Positions 32,040-41,012 of a stretch of 64,000 nucleotides of DNA are shown one piece after another (the first letter of the stretch is position 1; each line of letters starts with the position of its first letter). A model generated the notes under the pieces. It did no database searches. It saw only the letters and a program-made list of their open reading frames with translations, and was not told where the DNA came from. The DNA comes from Neobacillus mesonae (GTDB taxonomy: Bacteria; Bacillota; Bacilli; Paenibacillales; Paenibacillaceae), in assembly GCA_023715865.1 (NCBI GenBank), contig JAMBOW010000002.1:620001-684000 (forward strand), in the 5' to 3' direction. The translations under genes and the position numbers were made by a program.

Positions 32040-33247
32040 TAGGCCGCCACCTCCTCGCCAACTGTGATGAGGCTATCATCGATTATCTTGCAGTACTTAA
32101 GAACGTCGTCGTACTCAATCGCGTCAATTACCTCTCTTAACCGATATGAGTAGAAGTTATAGAAATTTCCGGAGATCTTCTCGACTCTGTATTTCGATCC
32201 GGTACAACCCCACTCAACAACGTCACCAACGCGCACCTCCGTCGGACCCGGCACGCTCAAGTATTCCGCCGGCACTTCGAGACCGAGCGCACGTCTTAAC
32301 GCGATTGCTTTACCGATATGAGCGTTGAATACGTCGTTCGGTGAGCACTTGGCGACTCCGCGCGAAATAATCTCTCCGTTTTTCCTCCAACGCGCGATTG
32401 CGACGACTGTGCGTTTATTGCGATTAACGACGAACTCTACATCTACGACGTACATTTTGTACGTGTAAACTAGCGGTTGCGGATTGGCGTTAATGTTCCA
32501 CGGAGTCTTAACGCCCTCAACGTCAGCCTTCGCACGCTCAACGATCTCGTCGCGGATTTGTTGCGGAGACTTAACCGCAGCCACAAGCGCCGGCTCCGTT
32601 TGGATTACGGTTGGTGAATCCGCACGTTCAAGCGCAGTCACACGTTTCTTAAGCGATTCGACCTCCGCGGTGAGCGTTGCGATAATCTCAGCGGATTGTT
32701 CCGCAACTGGGCGTGAGGATAACGGAGTAGTTAGCGGTTCTAGTACGCGGTACTTGCCGTCCTTTACGAAGCCTGGAACATTTTGCCCTCGTCTGTTACG
32801 TAAAGCCTCTACATATATTCCTGCGAGAAGCTCCCTAGTCTCTTTTTCCGACCTCTCGACTATGAAAGTCTCACCCACATCGTAATTGGACGGGAACTCA
32901 GCGTTAGTAATAATCACTCGATCACCAACCGTAGCCTTCCGGTCGACCATGCGGAAGCGTTCGGAGTTAATGCGGACGATATCCGAAGGTTCAAGGACGA
33001 CGTAATCGCCGTGCCACGATACTAGCGTCTGTACCTCGCCGTCTTCGCGTTCGAATCTTACACCATCAGTAACGTAAGTCTTTTCGTCTATTGCGGTAAC
33101 AACGTCGCCTTTGCGGAAGGAATGACACAGCCCGCCGATTACCTTAGCTTTTTCTCCGACGCTCGCATTACGCTTAACCTCGTTATACTCGCGTTCTACT
33201 CCGCCCAGTGCCTCGTCCTTCAATACGGTTACGTTAACGTTATTCAT
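32039..33247 (-). CDS. Beta-bead paralogue 1 with an IGKAIALRRALGL domain (402 aa)
   Basis: Three N-terminal beta units begin with the same motif (VKRNASVGEKAKVI, VDRKATVGDRVIIT) and end YVVLEP or YRVLEP, resembling SH3/KOW beads. After a short coiled coil (LTAEVESLKKRVTALE) a second domain has YVVDVEFVVNRNKRTVVAIA, KCSPNDVFNAHIGKAIALRR and ALGLEVPAEYL, and ends in another bead. The same parts recur in the proteins at 35296-36183 and 46257-47054. The function is not recognised; repeated beads suggest nucleic-acid or partner-protein binding. Confidence 0.65.
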   Translation of the reverse strand: MNNVNVTVLKDEALGGVEREYNEVKRNASVGEKAKVIGGLCHSFRKGDVVTAIDEKTYVTDGVRFEREDGEVQTLVSWHGDYVVLEPSDIVRINSERFRMVDRKATVGDRVIITNAEFPSNYDVGETFIVERSEKETRELLAGIYVEALRNRRGQNVPGFVKDGKYRVLEPLTTPLSSRPVAEQSAEIIATLTAEVESLKKRVTALERADSPTVIQTEPALVAAVKSPQQIRDEIVERAKADVEGVKTPWNINANPQPLVYTYKMYVVDVEFVVNRNKRTVVAIARWRKNGEIISRGVAKCSPNDVFNAHIGKAIALRRALGLEVPAEYLSVPGPTEVRVGDVVEWGCTGSKYRVEKISGNFYNFYSYRLREVIDAIEYDDVLKYCKIIDDSLITVGEEVAA

Positions 33248-33339
33248 TCAATCCGCTCCCTTATCGTTTAATTTTCGTGGGCCACCGTTGGCGCGGTAGC
33301 TTCGTGCTCGATCCGGTGATTGCCTATGTCATCGGTTAC

Positions 33340-33804
33340 TTATATTTCGTACTCGTGCATTTCCGTTAATTGGCCGAGCATTACGACGCGCTCACGATAC
33401 GACACGCCGGAATAGTCCGCATGAATATCGCCATCAATGACTCCGGCCTCCGTTTTGGCTGCGATAATTACGCCGGTTATCGCGCCTTCACGCGCCATTT
33501 CCGCGTAAGGTTCGAGCAATTCGATAACGGCGTCCTGGCGGAGTTGATCGGGCGTCTTGCGTATGGGGAACGGGACAATCTCAGCGGACGGCCCTTCCGG
33601 AATCTCCGGTTTAACGAGTAAGTAAACGTCCTCTAGCGTGTCAACGTAATCCATCGGGTAAATGCGGTTGATTTCAGCGCCATCTTCGCGCGCCTTTAAG
33701 CACGCTGCGAATCCGTCACCTAGCGGATGAAATACGTATGTGTGCGAGTCGACTTTATTCTTGTCGGCCCAGCGCGGTAAATACGGAATGATATCGTCGG
33801 CCAT
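33340..33804 (-). CDS. Hypothetical protein (154 aa)
   Basis: The first half is beta-rich (KVDSHTYVFHPLGDGFAACL ... YLLVKPEIPEG). The second is helical with RQDAVIELLEPYAEMAREGA and GVIIAAKTEAGVI. It is directly followed by thyX. No family recognised. Confidence 0.55.
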   Translation of the reverse strand: MADDIIPYLPRWADKNKVDSHTYVFHPLGDGFAACLKAREDGAEINRIYPMDYVDTLEDVYLLVKPEIPEGPSAEIVPFPIRKTPDQLRQDAVIELLEPYAEMAREGAITGVIIAAKTEAGVIDGDIHADYSGVSYRERVVMLGQLTEMHEYEI

Positions 33805-34602
33805 TTACGCGCCCTCCTTTGCGTCAAAATACGGTGCCAACCACGGATCAACCTTTACGATTTCATCGCGCAGCTTAACCGCTAGGTCTGCGATTTCCCA
33901 CTGTGCTCCCTTACCCGGTTGTCTCTTCGCGTAGAAATCGAGGAACGTACGCAAGTTACCGGTCATAACGAGGTTACATGCGGCTGCGTTCGGTAGGACC
34001 ATGCGTGCGTCTTCCGGTGGGACTCCGGCTTCTCTTAGAGCGTCATAACACACTTGCGCGTCACGCATTATCTCTTCGAAAAAGCCCTCGATCGTAACTC
34101 CTTCAACGAATACCTCCGATGGATTCGTTTGATTATTCGCTATACTTGGCGGCGTCACGTAATCGAATCCGCCAATCTTATCCGCGCTACCCATCCGCAC
34201 ATAACGCTGGCTCTGCACGCTAAACGATAAGTGACGGTGACGCGTAAGTTGCGCAAGTAACGCACGGCTGACGCCTTCGATCGCGAATGTATACGTGATA
34301 TGTTCGAGAGTTGACGTATGCCCCGACCGTGTAATGTGGCGGAATAGCCGGTCGGCTTCAGTACCGCCTGCGCCGTCAGTTGCCGCGTTGTCGAAGTACT
34401 TAGCGCCTTCCGTTGCGACGATTTCCGTAGGCTTAAGCGGTGAGTAACACGTACGGATTGCGGTGAGGGCTACGGCTGCGCGTTCGTTGTATTCCGCTTG
34501 ATCGAACGGGTTCTTAATGATGGAACCGTAGTCGTCCGCGTAATCGAAAGTATCGATAAATTCTTCGCTTAGCTGCGTGTGAGCTAGTAATTTAACGTTC
34601 AA
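33805..34602 (-). CDS. thyX: FAD-dependent thymidylate synthase
   Basis: 265 residues. The ThyX motif is intact: TRHRHLSFSVQSQRY (RHRxxSx(4)SxR). Other family features are CYSPLKPTEIV, SGHTSTLEHITYTFAI and MVLPNAAACNLVMTGNLRTF. It converts dUMP to dTMP using FAD, NADPH and methylene-tetrahydrofolate. It belongs to the phage nucleotide-supply block. Confidence 0.95.
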   Translation of the reverse strand: MNVKLLAHTQLSEEFIDTFDYADDYGSIIKNPFDQAEYNERAAVALTAIRTCYSPLKPTEIVATEGAKYFDNAATDGAGGTEADRLFRHITRSGHTSTLEHITYTFAIEGVSRALLAQLTRHRHLSFSVQSQRYVRMGSADKIGGFDYVTPPSIANNQTNPSEVFVEGVTIEGFFEEIMRDAQVCYDALREAGVPPEDARMVLPNAAACNLVMTGNLRTFLDFYAKRQPGKGAQWEIADLAVKLRDEIVKVDPWLAPYFDAKEGA

Positions 34603-34802
34603 TTTTCGTCCTCCTTAACGTAAACTTTCGCGGTGACTACGGCACCCTCGTCCATTTCCGCGAATAGCACCGCCTCCGCATCCTTCGTTAGCTCGCGCAA
34701 TTTCTCAGCTTGCTTTTCCGGACTTAGCGCGTCATATGCCGCCTCTAGTTCGCCATCGAGCGGTATTTGTCCGCTGATCTCAACGATAAGTGTACGTTTC
34801 AT
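34599..34802 (-). CDS. Small acidic protein upstream of thyX (67 aa)
   Basis: MKRTLIVEISGQIPLDGELE then a helical, acidic middle (LSPEKQAEKLRELTKDAEAV) and a short beta end (VTAKVYVKEDEN). It overlaps thyX by 4 bases. No family recognised. Confidence 0.5.
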   Translation of the reverse strand: MKRTLIVEISGQIPLDGELEAAYDALSPEKQAEKLRELTKDAEAVLFAEMDEGAVVTAKVYVKEDEN

Positions 34803-34817
34803 ACATCGTCCTCCTTC

Positions 34818-34904
34818 TTAATGCGCGATTAACGCGATAACTACGATCCAAAACGTCAAGCAATACGTCAGGACTGCGGTACATATGAGCGCGGATTTAT
34901 TCAT
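34818..34904 (-). CDS. Tiny membrane peptide (28 aa) coupled to the MazG-like gene
   Basis: ATG 34904 overlaps the MazG-like stop (ATGA), with GAGG 9 bases upstream. MNKSALICTAVLTYCLTFWI... is one membrane helix. The exact 4-base overlap argues for expression by translational coupling. Function unknown. Confidence 0.5.
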   Translation of the reverse strand: MNKSALICTAVLTYCLTFWIVVIALIAH

Positions 34905-35296
34905 GCGCGTTTACCTCGCCCCCGCTCAATCTCCGCTTGAAGCATCGGTTCCGGCCGCACAAACGTAGGCGGCTTAACGACCTTGTTCGTAATCGGATCG
35001 TAATGAACGGTACCATCCGGCCAGAGCTTCGACATATTCGCGTTGTGTACGATATCGAACAGTGCGTCCGGTTTAACTCCGATTTCTACCAGAGTCCCTA
35101 GCGCCAGATAGATAAGATCAATCATCGCATCAGCCTGGTCGACGACCGTTTCCGCTTCGTCAAATTCGTTCAACTCTTCGGACATGTATAGGTAGCGTTC
35201 GGTCCGACGTTGGAACGGCATAGCTTCCGGCTTATCCGCGTATGGTACGTTAAACTTTTCGTGAAACTCGCGCACCTTTTCATATTGAACGTTCAC
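34901..35296 (-). CDS. MazG-like nucleoside triphosphate pyrophosphohydrolase
   Basis: 131 residues. REFHEKFNVPYADKP, the acidic MSEELNEFDEA helix and DQADAMIDLIYLALGTLVEI form the all-alpha NTP-PPase (PRA-PH/MazG-like) Mg site (ExxE...D...D). The tail has NMSKLWPDGTVHYDP, typical of the phage version. It hydrolyses dNTP/NTP or (p)ppGpp-like substrates. Confidence 0.8.
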   Translation of the reverse strand: MNVQYEKVREFHEKFNVPYADKPEAMPFQRRTERYLYMSEELNEFDEAETVVDQADAMIDLIYLALGTLVEIGVKPDALFDIVHNANMSKLWPDGTVHYDPITNKVVKPPTFVRPEPMLQAEIERGRGKRA

Positions 35297-36183
35297 TAGG
35301 CGGCCACCTCCGTTTCGTTAGCGGAATAATCAACGTCCGTGTCGTCGATAACTTCGTATTGATTGTCGGAGATCCAGCCCGCAGTCTCTAGCGTTGTGAA
35401 AGCGTAGTTACCGTAATGAGTTCCGTCCTTTGAAGCTAATCGAACATTCAGCGTATGAACGCTCTCGTCTCCGTTAATTCTGCTCCTGTACAGTACTTTC
35501 GCACCAACTCGCGGCTCATCCGGTTGCGGAGCGTTAAGATATTCGTTCGGCACCGTTAATCCAAGTGCGCGGCGCAGTGCGATCGCCTTACCGATGTCTG
35601 CGTTGAACACTTCGCCAGGTGCGCATTTTGCGGTGTTCCTACCGCGATTGCAGACGAGCCTCTCTCCGTTATATCTGACACGGTGAACTAACGCCGTTAC
35701 CGCTCTCTTCTCGCGATTCACGTGGAAATCAACGCGGTAAAAAGACAAGTGAAACGGTGAATCTTCCGGAAGTCTCGCGTCAATATCGCGTCCAACCCGC
35801 TCCAACTCGGCAACGTCCGCTTTAGCCTGCGCGATTACCTTTTCGCGAGTTAATACGTTGTTATCCGCAACTTTAGCGGGTTTAGCCTGCGATTCCTCTT
35901 CGATGATCTTGCGCACCTCATCCGCGTTATCACGTAAGAACTGCGTGAACTTTTCGAATAGTTGCGATGAGAAGAAGGATTGTGCTGACGATTCAACAAT
36001 TACATATTCGCGAGGAGAAACGTAGATTGTCCCACCATCCACGTAAGCAATTACGCCTGGAGGACACACTTCTTTTACGGTAAGTACATCTCCGACTTTG
36101 TAACCTGCGGCCATCCAAGTGCTTACGATTTTAATGCGATCTCCTACCTTTACTTTGCGACTAACCTCTACGAATTGACTCAT
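35296..36183 (-). CDS. Beta-bead paralogue 2 with an IGKAIALRRALGL domain (295 aa)
   Basis: One N-terminal bead (VSRKVKVGDRIKIVSTWMAA ... YVIVES), then a helical linker, then the shared domain FYRVDFHVNREKRAVTALVH, KCAPGEVFNADIGKAIALRR and ALGLTVPNEYLNAPQPDEPR, and a final bead. It is a shorter relative of the 402-residue protein. GKAIALRRALGL is identical between them. Function not recognised. Confidence 0.65.
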   Translation of the reverse strand: MSQFVEVSRKVKVGDRIKIVSTWMAAGYKVGDVLTVKEVCPPGVIAYVDGGTIYVSPREYVIVESSAQSFFSSQLFEKFTQFLRDNADEVRKIIEEESQAKPAKVADNNVLTREKVIAQAKADVAELERVGRDIDARLPEDSPFHLSFYRVDFHVNREKRAVTALVHRVRYNGERLVCNRGRNTAKCAPGEVFNADIGKAIALRRALGLTVPNEYLNAPQPDEPRVGAKVLYRSRINGDESVHTLNVRLASKDGTHYGNYAFTTLETAGWISDNQYEVIDDTDVDYSANETEVAA

Positions 36184-36206
36184 ACAATCGCCTCCGTTTA
36201 ATTTAT

Positions 36207-36857
36207 TTACCAGCTCAGCTCGTCCGCATGTTGCGCCAGCCTACCGCGGAAGTTTACCGTCAACTCACACGTTAACGCGTACGGTTCATTTCGGAAGTGC
36301 TCGATATACGGTGCGAATCCGGATTTGGCCGCGTTAGGTAAGTCGATCTGCTCCGTATGTCCGATGATTATTACACGGCAATCATCGTGGATACGCGTTA
36401 ACAGTTTCTTAAGCTCACCGCGCGTAAAGTTCTGCGCCTCGTCTACTATAACCGTCTTCCCTTCGATATTGGTTCCGCGAGCAAATACGTGACTCATCGG
36501 ATGGACCCAAGCGTATTGATTCTCGCGTCCCGGCCGTTCCTCATCGTAAATCGCTTGTAACGGTATCTCGCCGATCTTGAGTAGCGCGTCAGTCAGCGGA
36601 GTTATATACGCAGACTCTTTTTCGCGTTGCGTGCCTGGGCGGAAACCCATGCGCCCCTCTTCGACCGGACTGAATACGTATACGAGCGGCTTGCCGATTA
36701 GCTTAGCGGCTCCGACGGCCAGCGTTGTCTTACCGGTACCGGATTTCGCGTTAACCATCGTAAGCTGATTATCGTAAATCGAATCGACGTATACGCGCTG
36801 TTCTGGCGTCAACTTATCGGCGAATCCGAAGAACATCGAATCTTTGGGTAGCGGCAT
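36207..36857 (-). CDS. PhoH-like ATPase
   Basis: 216 residues. LTPEQRVYVDSIYDNQLTMV, Walker A SGTGKTTLAVGAAKLIGK, the PhoH signature FSPVEEGRMGFRPG, Walker B TVIVDEAQNFTRGELKKLLT and IIIGHTEQIDLPN. PhoH proteins are RNA/DNA-dependent ATPases frequent in phages, with a helicase-like role suggested. Confidence 0.9.
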   Translation of the reverse strand: MPLPKDSMFFGFADKLTPEQRVYVDSIYDNQLTMVNAKSGTGKTTLAVGAAKLIGKPLVYVFSPVEEGRMGFRPGTQREKESAYITPLTDALLKIGEIPLQAIYDEERPGRENQYAWVHPMSHVFARGTNIEGKTVIVDEAQNFTRGELKKLLTRIHDDCRVIIIGHTEQIDLPNAAKSGFAPYIEHFRNEPYALTCELTVNFRGRLAQHADELSW

Positions 36858-36877
36858 GATTAGCGGCCTCCTTCGTG

Positions 36878-37027
36878 TTAAGTTGCGCTTTCCATTACGA
36901 TAATTCCATCCGCGAGCCTAACGTCGATGTTCGTTGTCATTACGCCCGCATCGTACCCTTCCCATACGTAAACTTCCGTATTATCCGGGAACTGCGCGAG
37001 TGCTTCGATTAGCTGCGCTTTGGTCAT
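36878..37027 (-). CDS. Small phage protein (49 aa), first gene after promoter motif P1
   Basis: MTKAQLIEALAQFPDNTEVY then VWEGYDAGVMTTNIDVRL: the N terminus is a pattern of small phage proteins (TK.eLi..L...pd...V.v). It lies about 38 bases downstream of repeat P1, with GGAGGTGAGCGG before ATG 37027. Unknown function. Confidence 0.55.
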   Translation of the reverse strand: MTKAQLIEALAQFPDNTEVYVWEGYDAGVMTTNIDVRLADGIIVMESAT

Positions 37028-37060
37028 CCGCTCACCTCCTCGTTTATTTCGTTCGTTTTC

Positions 37061-37110
37061 GTCTTACGTATACCTAACAGATCCGAAATCGAATCGGCAC
37101 ACTTTTACGC
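37061..37110 (-). promoter_or_regulatory. Promoter-like repeat P1
   Basis: Minus-strand AAAGTGTGCCGATT, then about 11 bases, then CTGTTAGGTATACGTA. The same arrangement occurs at P2, P3 and P4. It lies after the NrdF terminator and about 38 bases upstream of a gene start, as expected of a promoter. Confidence 0.7.
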
Positions 37111-37118
37111 AAATTTTT

Positions 37119-37155
37119 ATAAAAAAAAAAACGGAGAAGCCTCGAAAGGCCCTCC
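37119..37155 (-). terminator. Terminator after nrdF
   Basis: On the minus strand GGAGGGCCT-TTCG-AGGCTTCTCC (37155-37133, with a small bulge) is followed by G and a run of eleven T. It ends the ribonucleotide reductase transcript just before P1. Confidence 0.8.
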
Positions 37156-37166
37156 TCTTATACGTT

Positions 37167-38135
37167 TTACACGCTGCTTAAATCTAAATCCGCGTCAGAT
37201 AGCGGTACGACGTGGAGCGCACGCTCATACCCGTTACCTTTGCGCGAGAAGAAATCGTGAAACTTAGTCGCCGTACTCATACCGTTTTGTACGATCGGGT
37301 TAATCTCCTCGTCTGGATACCACGTATCGCGACCGAGATTCATCGCAGCGCGGTTAAAGTTATAGCGTAAGAAACGAAGTACATCGTCCTCTAATCCGAG
37401 CGCGCTATAAAGATCGATTGTGTAGCCGGCCTCATTATCGTAAAGACGCGTAACCAGCGCTTCAACTTCGCGGTCGAGCGTTGCTTGAGTCTCTGGTGTA
37501 AACTCACCGTACAACTCGCGCGCCAAAGTGCCGACGTACTGACCGTGTACCGCCTCGTCGCGCATGATTAGATCGATAATCTCTCCGGATGACATCATCT
37601 TGCCGCGACCGGCGAGTAGTAACGGATAGAAGAAACCAGAATAGAATAACGCGGACTCAAGCAGAACGGAAGCAACCATCGCGAGATACAGGCGCTCGTC
37701 CGAGTCTATGTTAACGTAGTAGCCGCGAATGATCTCGCCTTTACGCTGCAGAAAGCGGTTCTGCTCGACCCATTCGAATACTTTATCGATCTCTTCCGTA
37801 GACGCGACCGTTGTAAATATCGAGCTATATGACTTCGCGTGTATCTGCTCCATCATCGCCATGAATCCGAGCACGGCTTTACGTTGCAGGCCGTCAACGT
37901 GTTCGAGTATCTGCGGCATGCCGACACCACCTTGTAGCGTATCGAGCATCGTTAGGCCGCCGAGCACCTTCATATACGTATCGCGTTCCGTATCCGATAG
38001 CGCGATCCATGACATTATATCGTCAGACAACGGAATCTCGTCGTCCGTCCAAAACTGCGATATATTCTGATTCCAGAACGCGAGAGTATAGTCATCGTCC
38101 GGACGGTTCCAGTTAACGGCTTTAGTTGTTGTCAA
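37167..38135 (-). CDS. nrdF: Class Ib ribonucleotide reductase, small subunit
   Basis: 322 residues. Metal ligands lie in MLDTLQGG, MAMMEQIHAKSYSSIF (Glu...His) and LIMRDEAVHGQYVGTL (Glu...His). The family start with WNRPDDDYTLAFWNQNISQF is intact. It carries the dimetal-tyrosyl cofactor, activated with NrdI, and supplies the radical to NrdE to make deoxynucleotides. A small membrane-protein gene separates it from nrdE. Confidence 0.95.
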   Translation of the reverse strand: MTTTKAVNWNRPDDDYTLAFWNQNISQFWTDDEIPLSDDIMSWIALSDTERDTYMKVLGGLTMLDTLQGGVGMPQILEHVDGLQRKAVLGFMAMMEQIHAKSYSSIFTTVASTEEIDKVFEWVEQNRFLQRKGEIIRGYYVNIDSDERLYLAMVASVLLESALFYSGFFYPLLLAGRGKMMSSGEIIDLIMRDEAVHGQYVGTLARELYGEFTPETQATLDREVEALVTRLYDNEAGYTIDLYSALGLEDDVLRFLRYNFNRAAMNLGRDTWYPDEEINPIVQNGMSTATKFHDFFSRKGNGYERALHVVPLSDADLDLSSV

Positions 38136-38381
38136 TTAGTTGTCCTCCTTTGAATGAATACTGGACGCAACAGCGTAGGCACCATCAGCTTCTTTGCCGA
38201 GAGCAATTCGCTGGTACATAAACTCTTTAAATAACATTTGGAGATCACGAAGTCCCACGAAACTAGCCCATGCTTCTCCTACGGCCCACACTAATCCTTT
38301 TAGCAACAATACGATAATCGTTAAACCACCGACTAACAAAGAAATAAAAGTAAAATAGGCTACAATCATATTAAAGTCCAT
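38136..38381 (-). CDS. Small membrane protein between nrdE and nrdF (81 aa)
   Basis: MDFNMIVAYFTFISLLVGGL is the first membrane helix, continuing into LTIIVLLLKGLVWAVGEAWA. A soluble tail (LQMLFKEFMYQRIALGKEAD) follows. It abuts nrdF without a gap. The DNA is AT-richer than nrdE/nrdF. No family recognised. Confidence 0.55.
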   Translation of the reverse strand: MDFNMIVAYFTFISLLVGGLTIIVLLLKGLVWAVGEAWASFVGLRDLQMLFKEFMYQRIALGKEADGAYAVASSIHSKEDN

Positions 38382-38409
38382 TCTCTACCACGCCCCCCCC
38401 TTATATAGG

Positions 38410-40500
38410 TTAGACCGCGCAAGACGTACATTCCGCAACGCTTAACTTCTTATTACGCGTATAGTAAAGCGATTTAAGCCCGCGTTTATGAGCGTACAGA
38501 TAGTAACGGACAAGCTCGTTTGTTGCGATATTACTGTTAACGTACAGTACCGTCGAAATCCCTTGGTCAACGTGGCGCTGAATCGTCGCGACCATATCGA
38601 TAATACGGAACTGGTTCATATTGAACGCGCTGGTATACGAAATCACATTCTCACGCGATAAGTACGGAGCCGGATAATATGTCGTAGCGTTACCGGTCGT
38701 ACGCACCTCGATCGCATCACTAATCGGTAACACTGAACCGGTCGCGTTCTGCACGTAGGAAATCGAAGCGGTCGGCGCAATCGCTAGTCTATACGCGTGC
38801 CATACGCCGTTAGCGATTACTTGCGTTTTAAGCTGCGCCCATTCGTCCGGTCCAGGCAACGTAATACCAGCGTCTTCAAATAAGCGTGCGATTCGTTCGG
38901 ACTTCGGACGGAAATCTTCGTCAAGATACTGGTCGAAGTACGCACCGGTTGCGTAGTCTGAGCGCTCGAACCCTTCGAAAGAGGCTCCGCGTTCTTTAGC
39001 GATAAGCATTGAACGCTCAAGCGAATAGAAGTTAACCGCGGCGAAGAACGCGTCGGCAAACTCACGGCCTAACTCGGATTGATACGAAATCTTGTTTTTA
39101 ACGAGGAATCCGTGCAAATTCATAGCGCCGAGTCCTACGGAATGGAGTTCACGGTTAGCACGTGCGACGCCTGGCGCGTTCTCGATATGCGTCATGTCAG
39201 TTACGGCCGTTAACGAATCCATTGCGGAATGTACTGCGCGACGTAAGTTACCGGATTCCATTACGGTAGCGATATTTAACGATCCGAGGTTACATGAAAT
39301 GTCGCGGCCGATAACATCGTCCTGTCCGTAATCATTAATGGTAGATGTCTCCATCAAATTAAAAATTTCTGTACAAAGATTAGACATTTTGATTTGTCCG
39401 ATATCCTTAAGAGCATGCACACGGTTCGCGTTATCTTTGAACATCAAATACGGATAGCCCGATTCAAGCTGCGTAGTCGCAATACGTGTCAGCATCGCAC
39501 GCGCGTTAAGCTCGCGTTTCTTAACGTTCGGATTAGCGACCAGCTCATCGTAAATATCGTCCATACTCATATCGTCGAGGTGCGTTCCATACGCTTTATA
39601 AACGGTATAAGGCGCGAATACGAAAAACGGCTCGTTCTTCTCCGCGAGTTCAAAGAATTTAGACGGAACGATTACGCCAATGGATAACGTTTTGAGTCGC
39701 GTACGTTCATCCGCGTTGATCTTCTTCGTATCAAGGAACTCTTCGATATCCCAACCGAAAATGTTGTAGTACGCAGCGCCGCTCCCTTTACGTTGGCCCA
39801 TTTGATCGGCATACGCGAAGTCTAGTTCAAGTTTCTTCGCGACAGGCACAACGCCCTTCGCTACGCCTTCCTCTTCCTTAATCGTTTCGCCGCGCGCTCT
39901 TAATTTCGAAAGGTTAAGCGCCACGCCTCCGCCAATCTTAGATAGCTGCATCGCAACGTTCTCGTGATATCCGATTGAGTTAAGCGAATCGTCCATTTCG
40001 AGTAAGAAGCACGATACCATTTCGCCGCGTCTTGCCTTGCCCGCGTTAAGGAACGTAGGCGTTGCCGGCTGTACCCCGTTAAGGTAACCCCACAACAACT
40101 CGCGCGCCTTACCGAAATCGCCTCCGCCCAAGTACAGCGCAACACGTGCCAATGCCTGCGGGTAGGATTCGAGATACTGCGTCTTATCACGCGTCTTAAC
40201 CGCATAGTCACGGTAAAACTTCGTTGCCGCCATATACGACGCGAATTTATGACCGGCCGCTTCCGCCTGACGGTGGATCTCCGTAATCTGCTCGGCATTA
40301 TATTCCGCAAGCATATCGTAGTAATATCCGTTATCAATCATGTATCGTACGCGATCAACAACGGAGTCGAAGCGCATAGACTTATCGTTAATCTCTCGCA
40401 TATACTCGGCGACAGCCTCCGCGTCCTTTTCTAAGCGGTAAAAACCGTCCTTCATCGTCATTACTTCGTTGTTTAATTCGATATGGTTATACGTTGTCAA
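38410..40500 (-). CDS. nrdE: Class Ib ribonucleotide reductase, large subunit
   Basis: 696 residues from TTG 40500, which sits inside the end of nrdI with GAGGGAG 9 bases upstream; longer starts overlap nrdI by over 70 bases and extend past the usual NrdE N terminus. Family start HIELNNEVMTMKDGFYRLEK. Active-site Cys pair in VSCFLLEMDDS and the NLCTE motif, CNLGSLNIATV, and the C-terminal redox pair CTSCAV. It reduces ribonucleoside diphosphates. Confidence 0.95.
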   Translation of the reverse strand: MTTYNHIELNNEVMTMKDGFYRLEKDAEAVAEYMREINDKSMRFDSVVDRVRYMIDNGYYYDMLAEYNAEQITEIHRQAEAAGHKFASYMAATKFYRDYAVKTRDKTQYLESYPQALARVALYLGGGDFGKARELLWGYLNGVQPATPTFLNAGKARRGEMVSCFLLEMDDSLNSIGYHENVAMQLSKIGGGVALNLSKLRARGETIKEEEGVAKGVVPVAKKLELDFAYADQMGQRKGSGAAYYNIFGWDIEEFLDTKKINADERTRLKTLSIGVIVPSKFFELAEKNEPFFVFAPYTVYKAYGTHLDDMSMDDIYDELVANPNVKKRELNARAMLTRIATTQLESGYPYLMFKDNANRVHALKDIGQIKMSNLCTEIFNLMETSTINDYGQDDVIGRDISCNLGSLNIATVMESGNLRRAVHSAMDSLTAVTDMTHIENAPGVARANRELHSVGLGAMNLHGFLVKNKISYQSELGREFADAFFAAVNFYSLERSMLIAKERGASFEGFERSDYATGAYFDQYLDEDFRPKSERIARLFEDAGITLPGPDEWAQLKTQVIANGVWHAYRLAIAPTASISYVQNATGSVLPISDAIEVRTTGNATTYYPAPYLSRENVISYTSAFNMNQFRIIDMVATIQRHVDQGISTVLYVNSNIATNELVRYYLYAHKRGLKSLYYTRNKKLSVAECTSCAV

Positions 40501-40852
40501 GCGCAGCAACTCCCTCGTTAAATTTTCGTATGTCAGACGGTGTACCTGCGAGTTCAAAGCGCAAGATCACCGGCACACCGTATTCGTTCGCTATCTCGTC
40601 CGCAGCGCCAGCGTAATACTGGCCGAAGTTGCGATTACCCGACGCTGCAACACCGCGGAGATTGGCGCTATTCACACGTAAGAACTCGCGCACCTTGACC
40701 GGGGCCTCGCCGAACTTGTCCGTATACGTAACGAGTACAAACGGCTCGCTAACGGTCAGATCCAGCTCTATCGGACGCGTATCCGTAGGTAATCGCCGAG
40801 CAAATAAGCGCACATTACCGGTCCGCGTCGCGTATAGAACTAGCATCGTCAT
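40487..40852 (-). CDS. nrdI: Flavodoxin-like ribonucleotide reductase activator
   Basis: 121 residues. FMN-site pattern MLVLYATRTGNVRLFARRL, PFVLVTYTDKFGEAP and GVAASGNRNFGQYYAGAADE. NrdI supplies oxidant to assemble the NrdF manganese cofactor, so the operon is a complete class Ib set. It overlaps nrdE by 14 bases. Confidence 0.9.
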   Translation of the reverse strand: MTMLVLYATRTGNVRLFARRLPTDTRPIELDLTVSEPFVLVTYTDKFGEAPVKVREFLRVNSANLRGVAASGNRNFGQYYAGAADEIANEYGVPVILRFELAGTPSDIRKFNEGVAALDNV

Positions 40853-41012
40853 CGCTCCGTTTCTGTTCGTATTCGGATAGCCGGCGTTCGGCCTCCGTTA
40901 GTTTCCGTTCATATTCATCCGCAAGACCGCGGTAAAGGTCGACCGACCGCTGTAGTGCCACGACTTCTCGGCGTAAGTGTTCGTGGAGGCGGCGTTCCGT
41001 ATCGGGCGTCAT
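40815..41012 (-). CDS. Small coiled-coil protein (65 aa)
   Basis: Start ATG 41012 overlaps the RuvC stop (ATGA) with GAGGAAG upstream. MTPDTERRLHEHLRREVVAL ... YERKLTEAERRLSEYEQKRS is a continuous coiled coil. It overlaps nrdI by 38 bases. No family recognised. Confidence 0.5.
   Translation of the reverse strand: MTPDTERRLHEHLRREVVALQRSVDLYRGLADEYERKLTEAERRLSEYEQKRSDDDASSIRDADR

Noticed and set aside
40501..40557. An extended nrdE start at 40557
   Set aside because: It would overlap nrdI by over 70 bases and add residues absent from NrdE; TTG 40500 has a good ribosome site.
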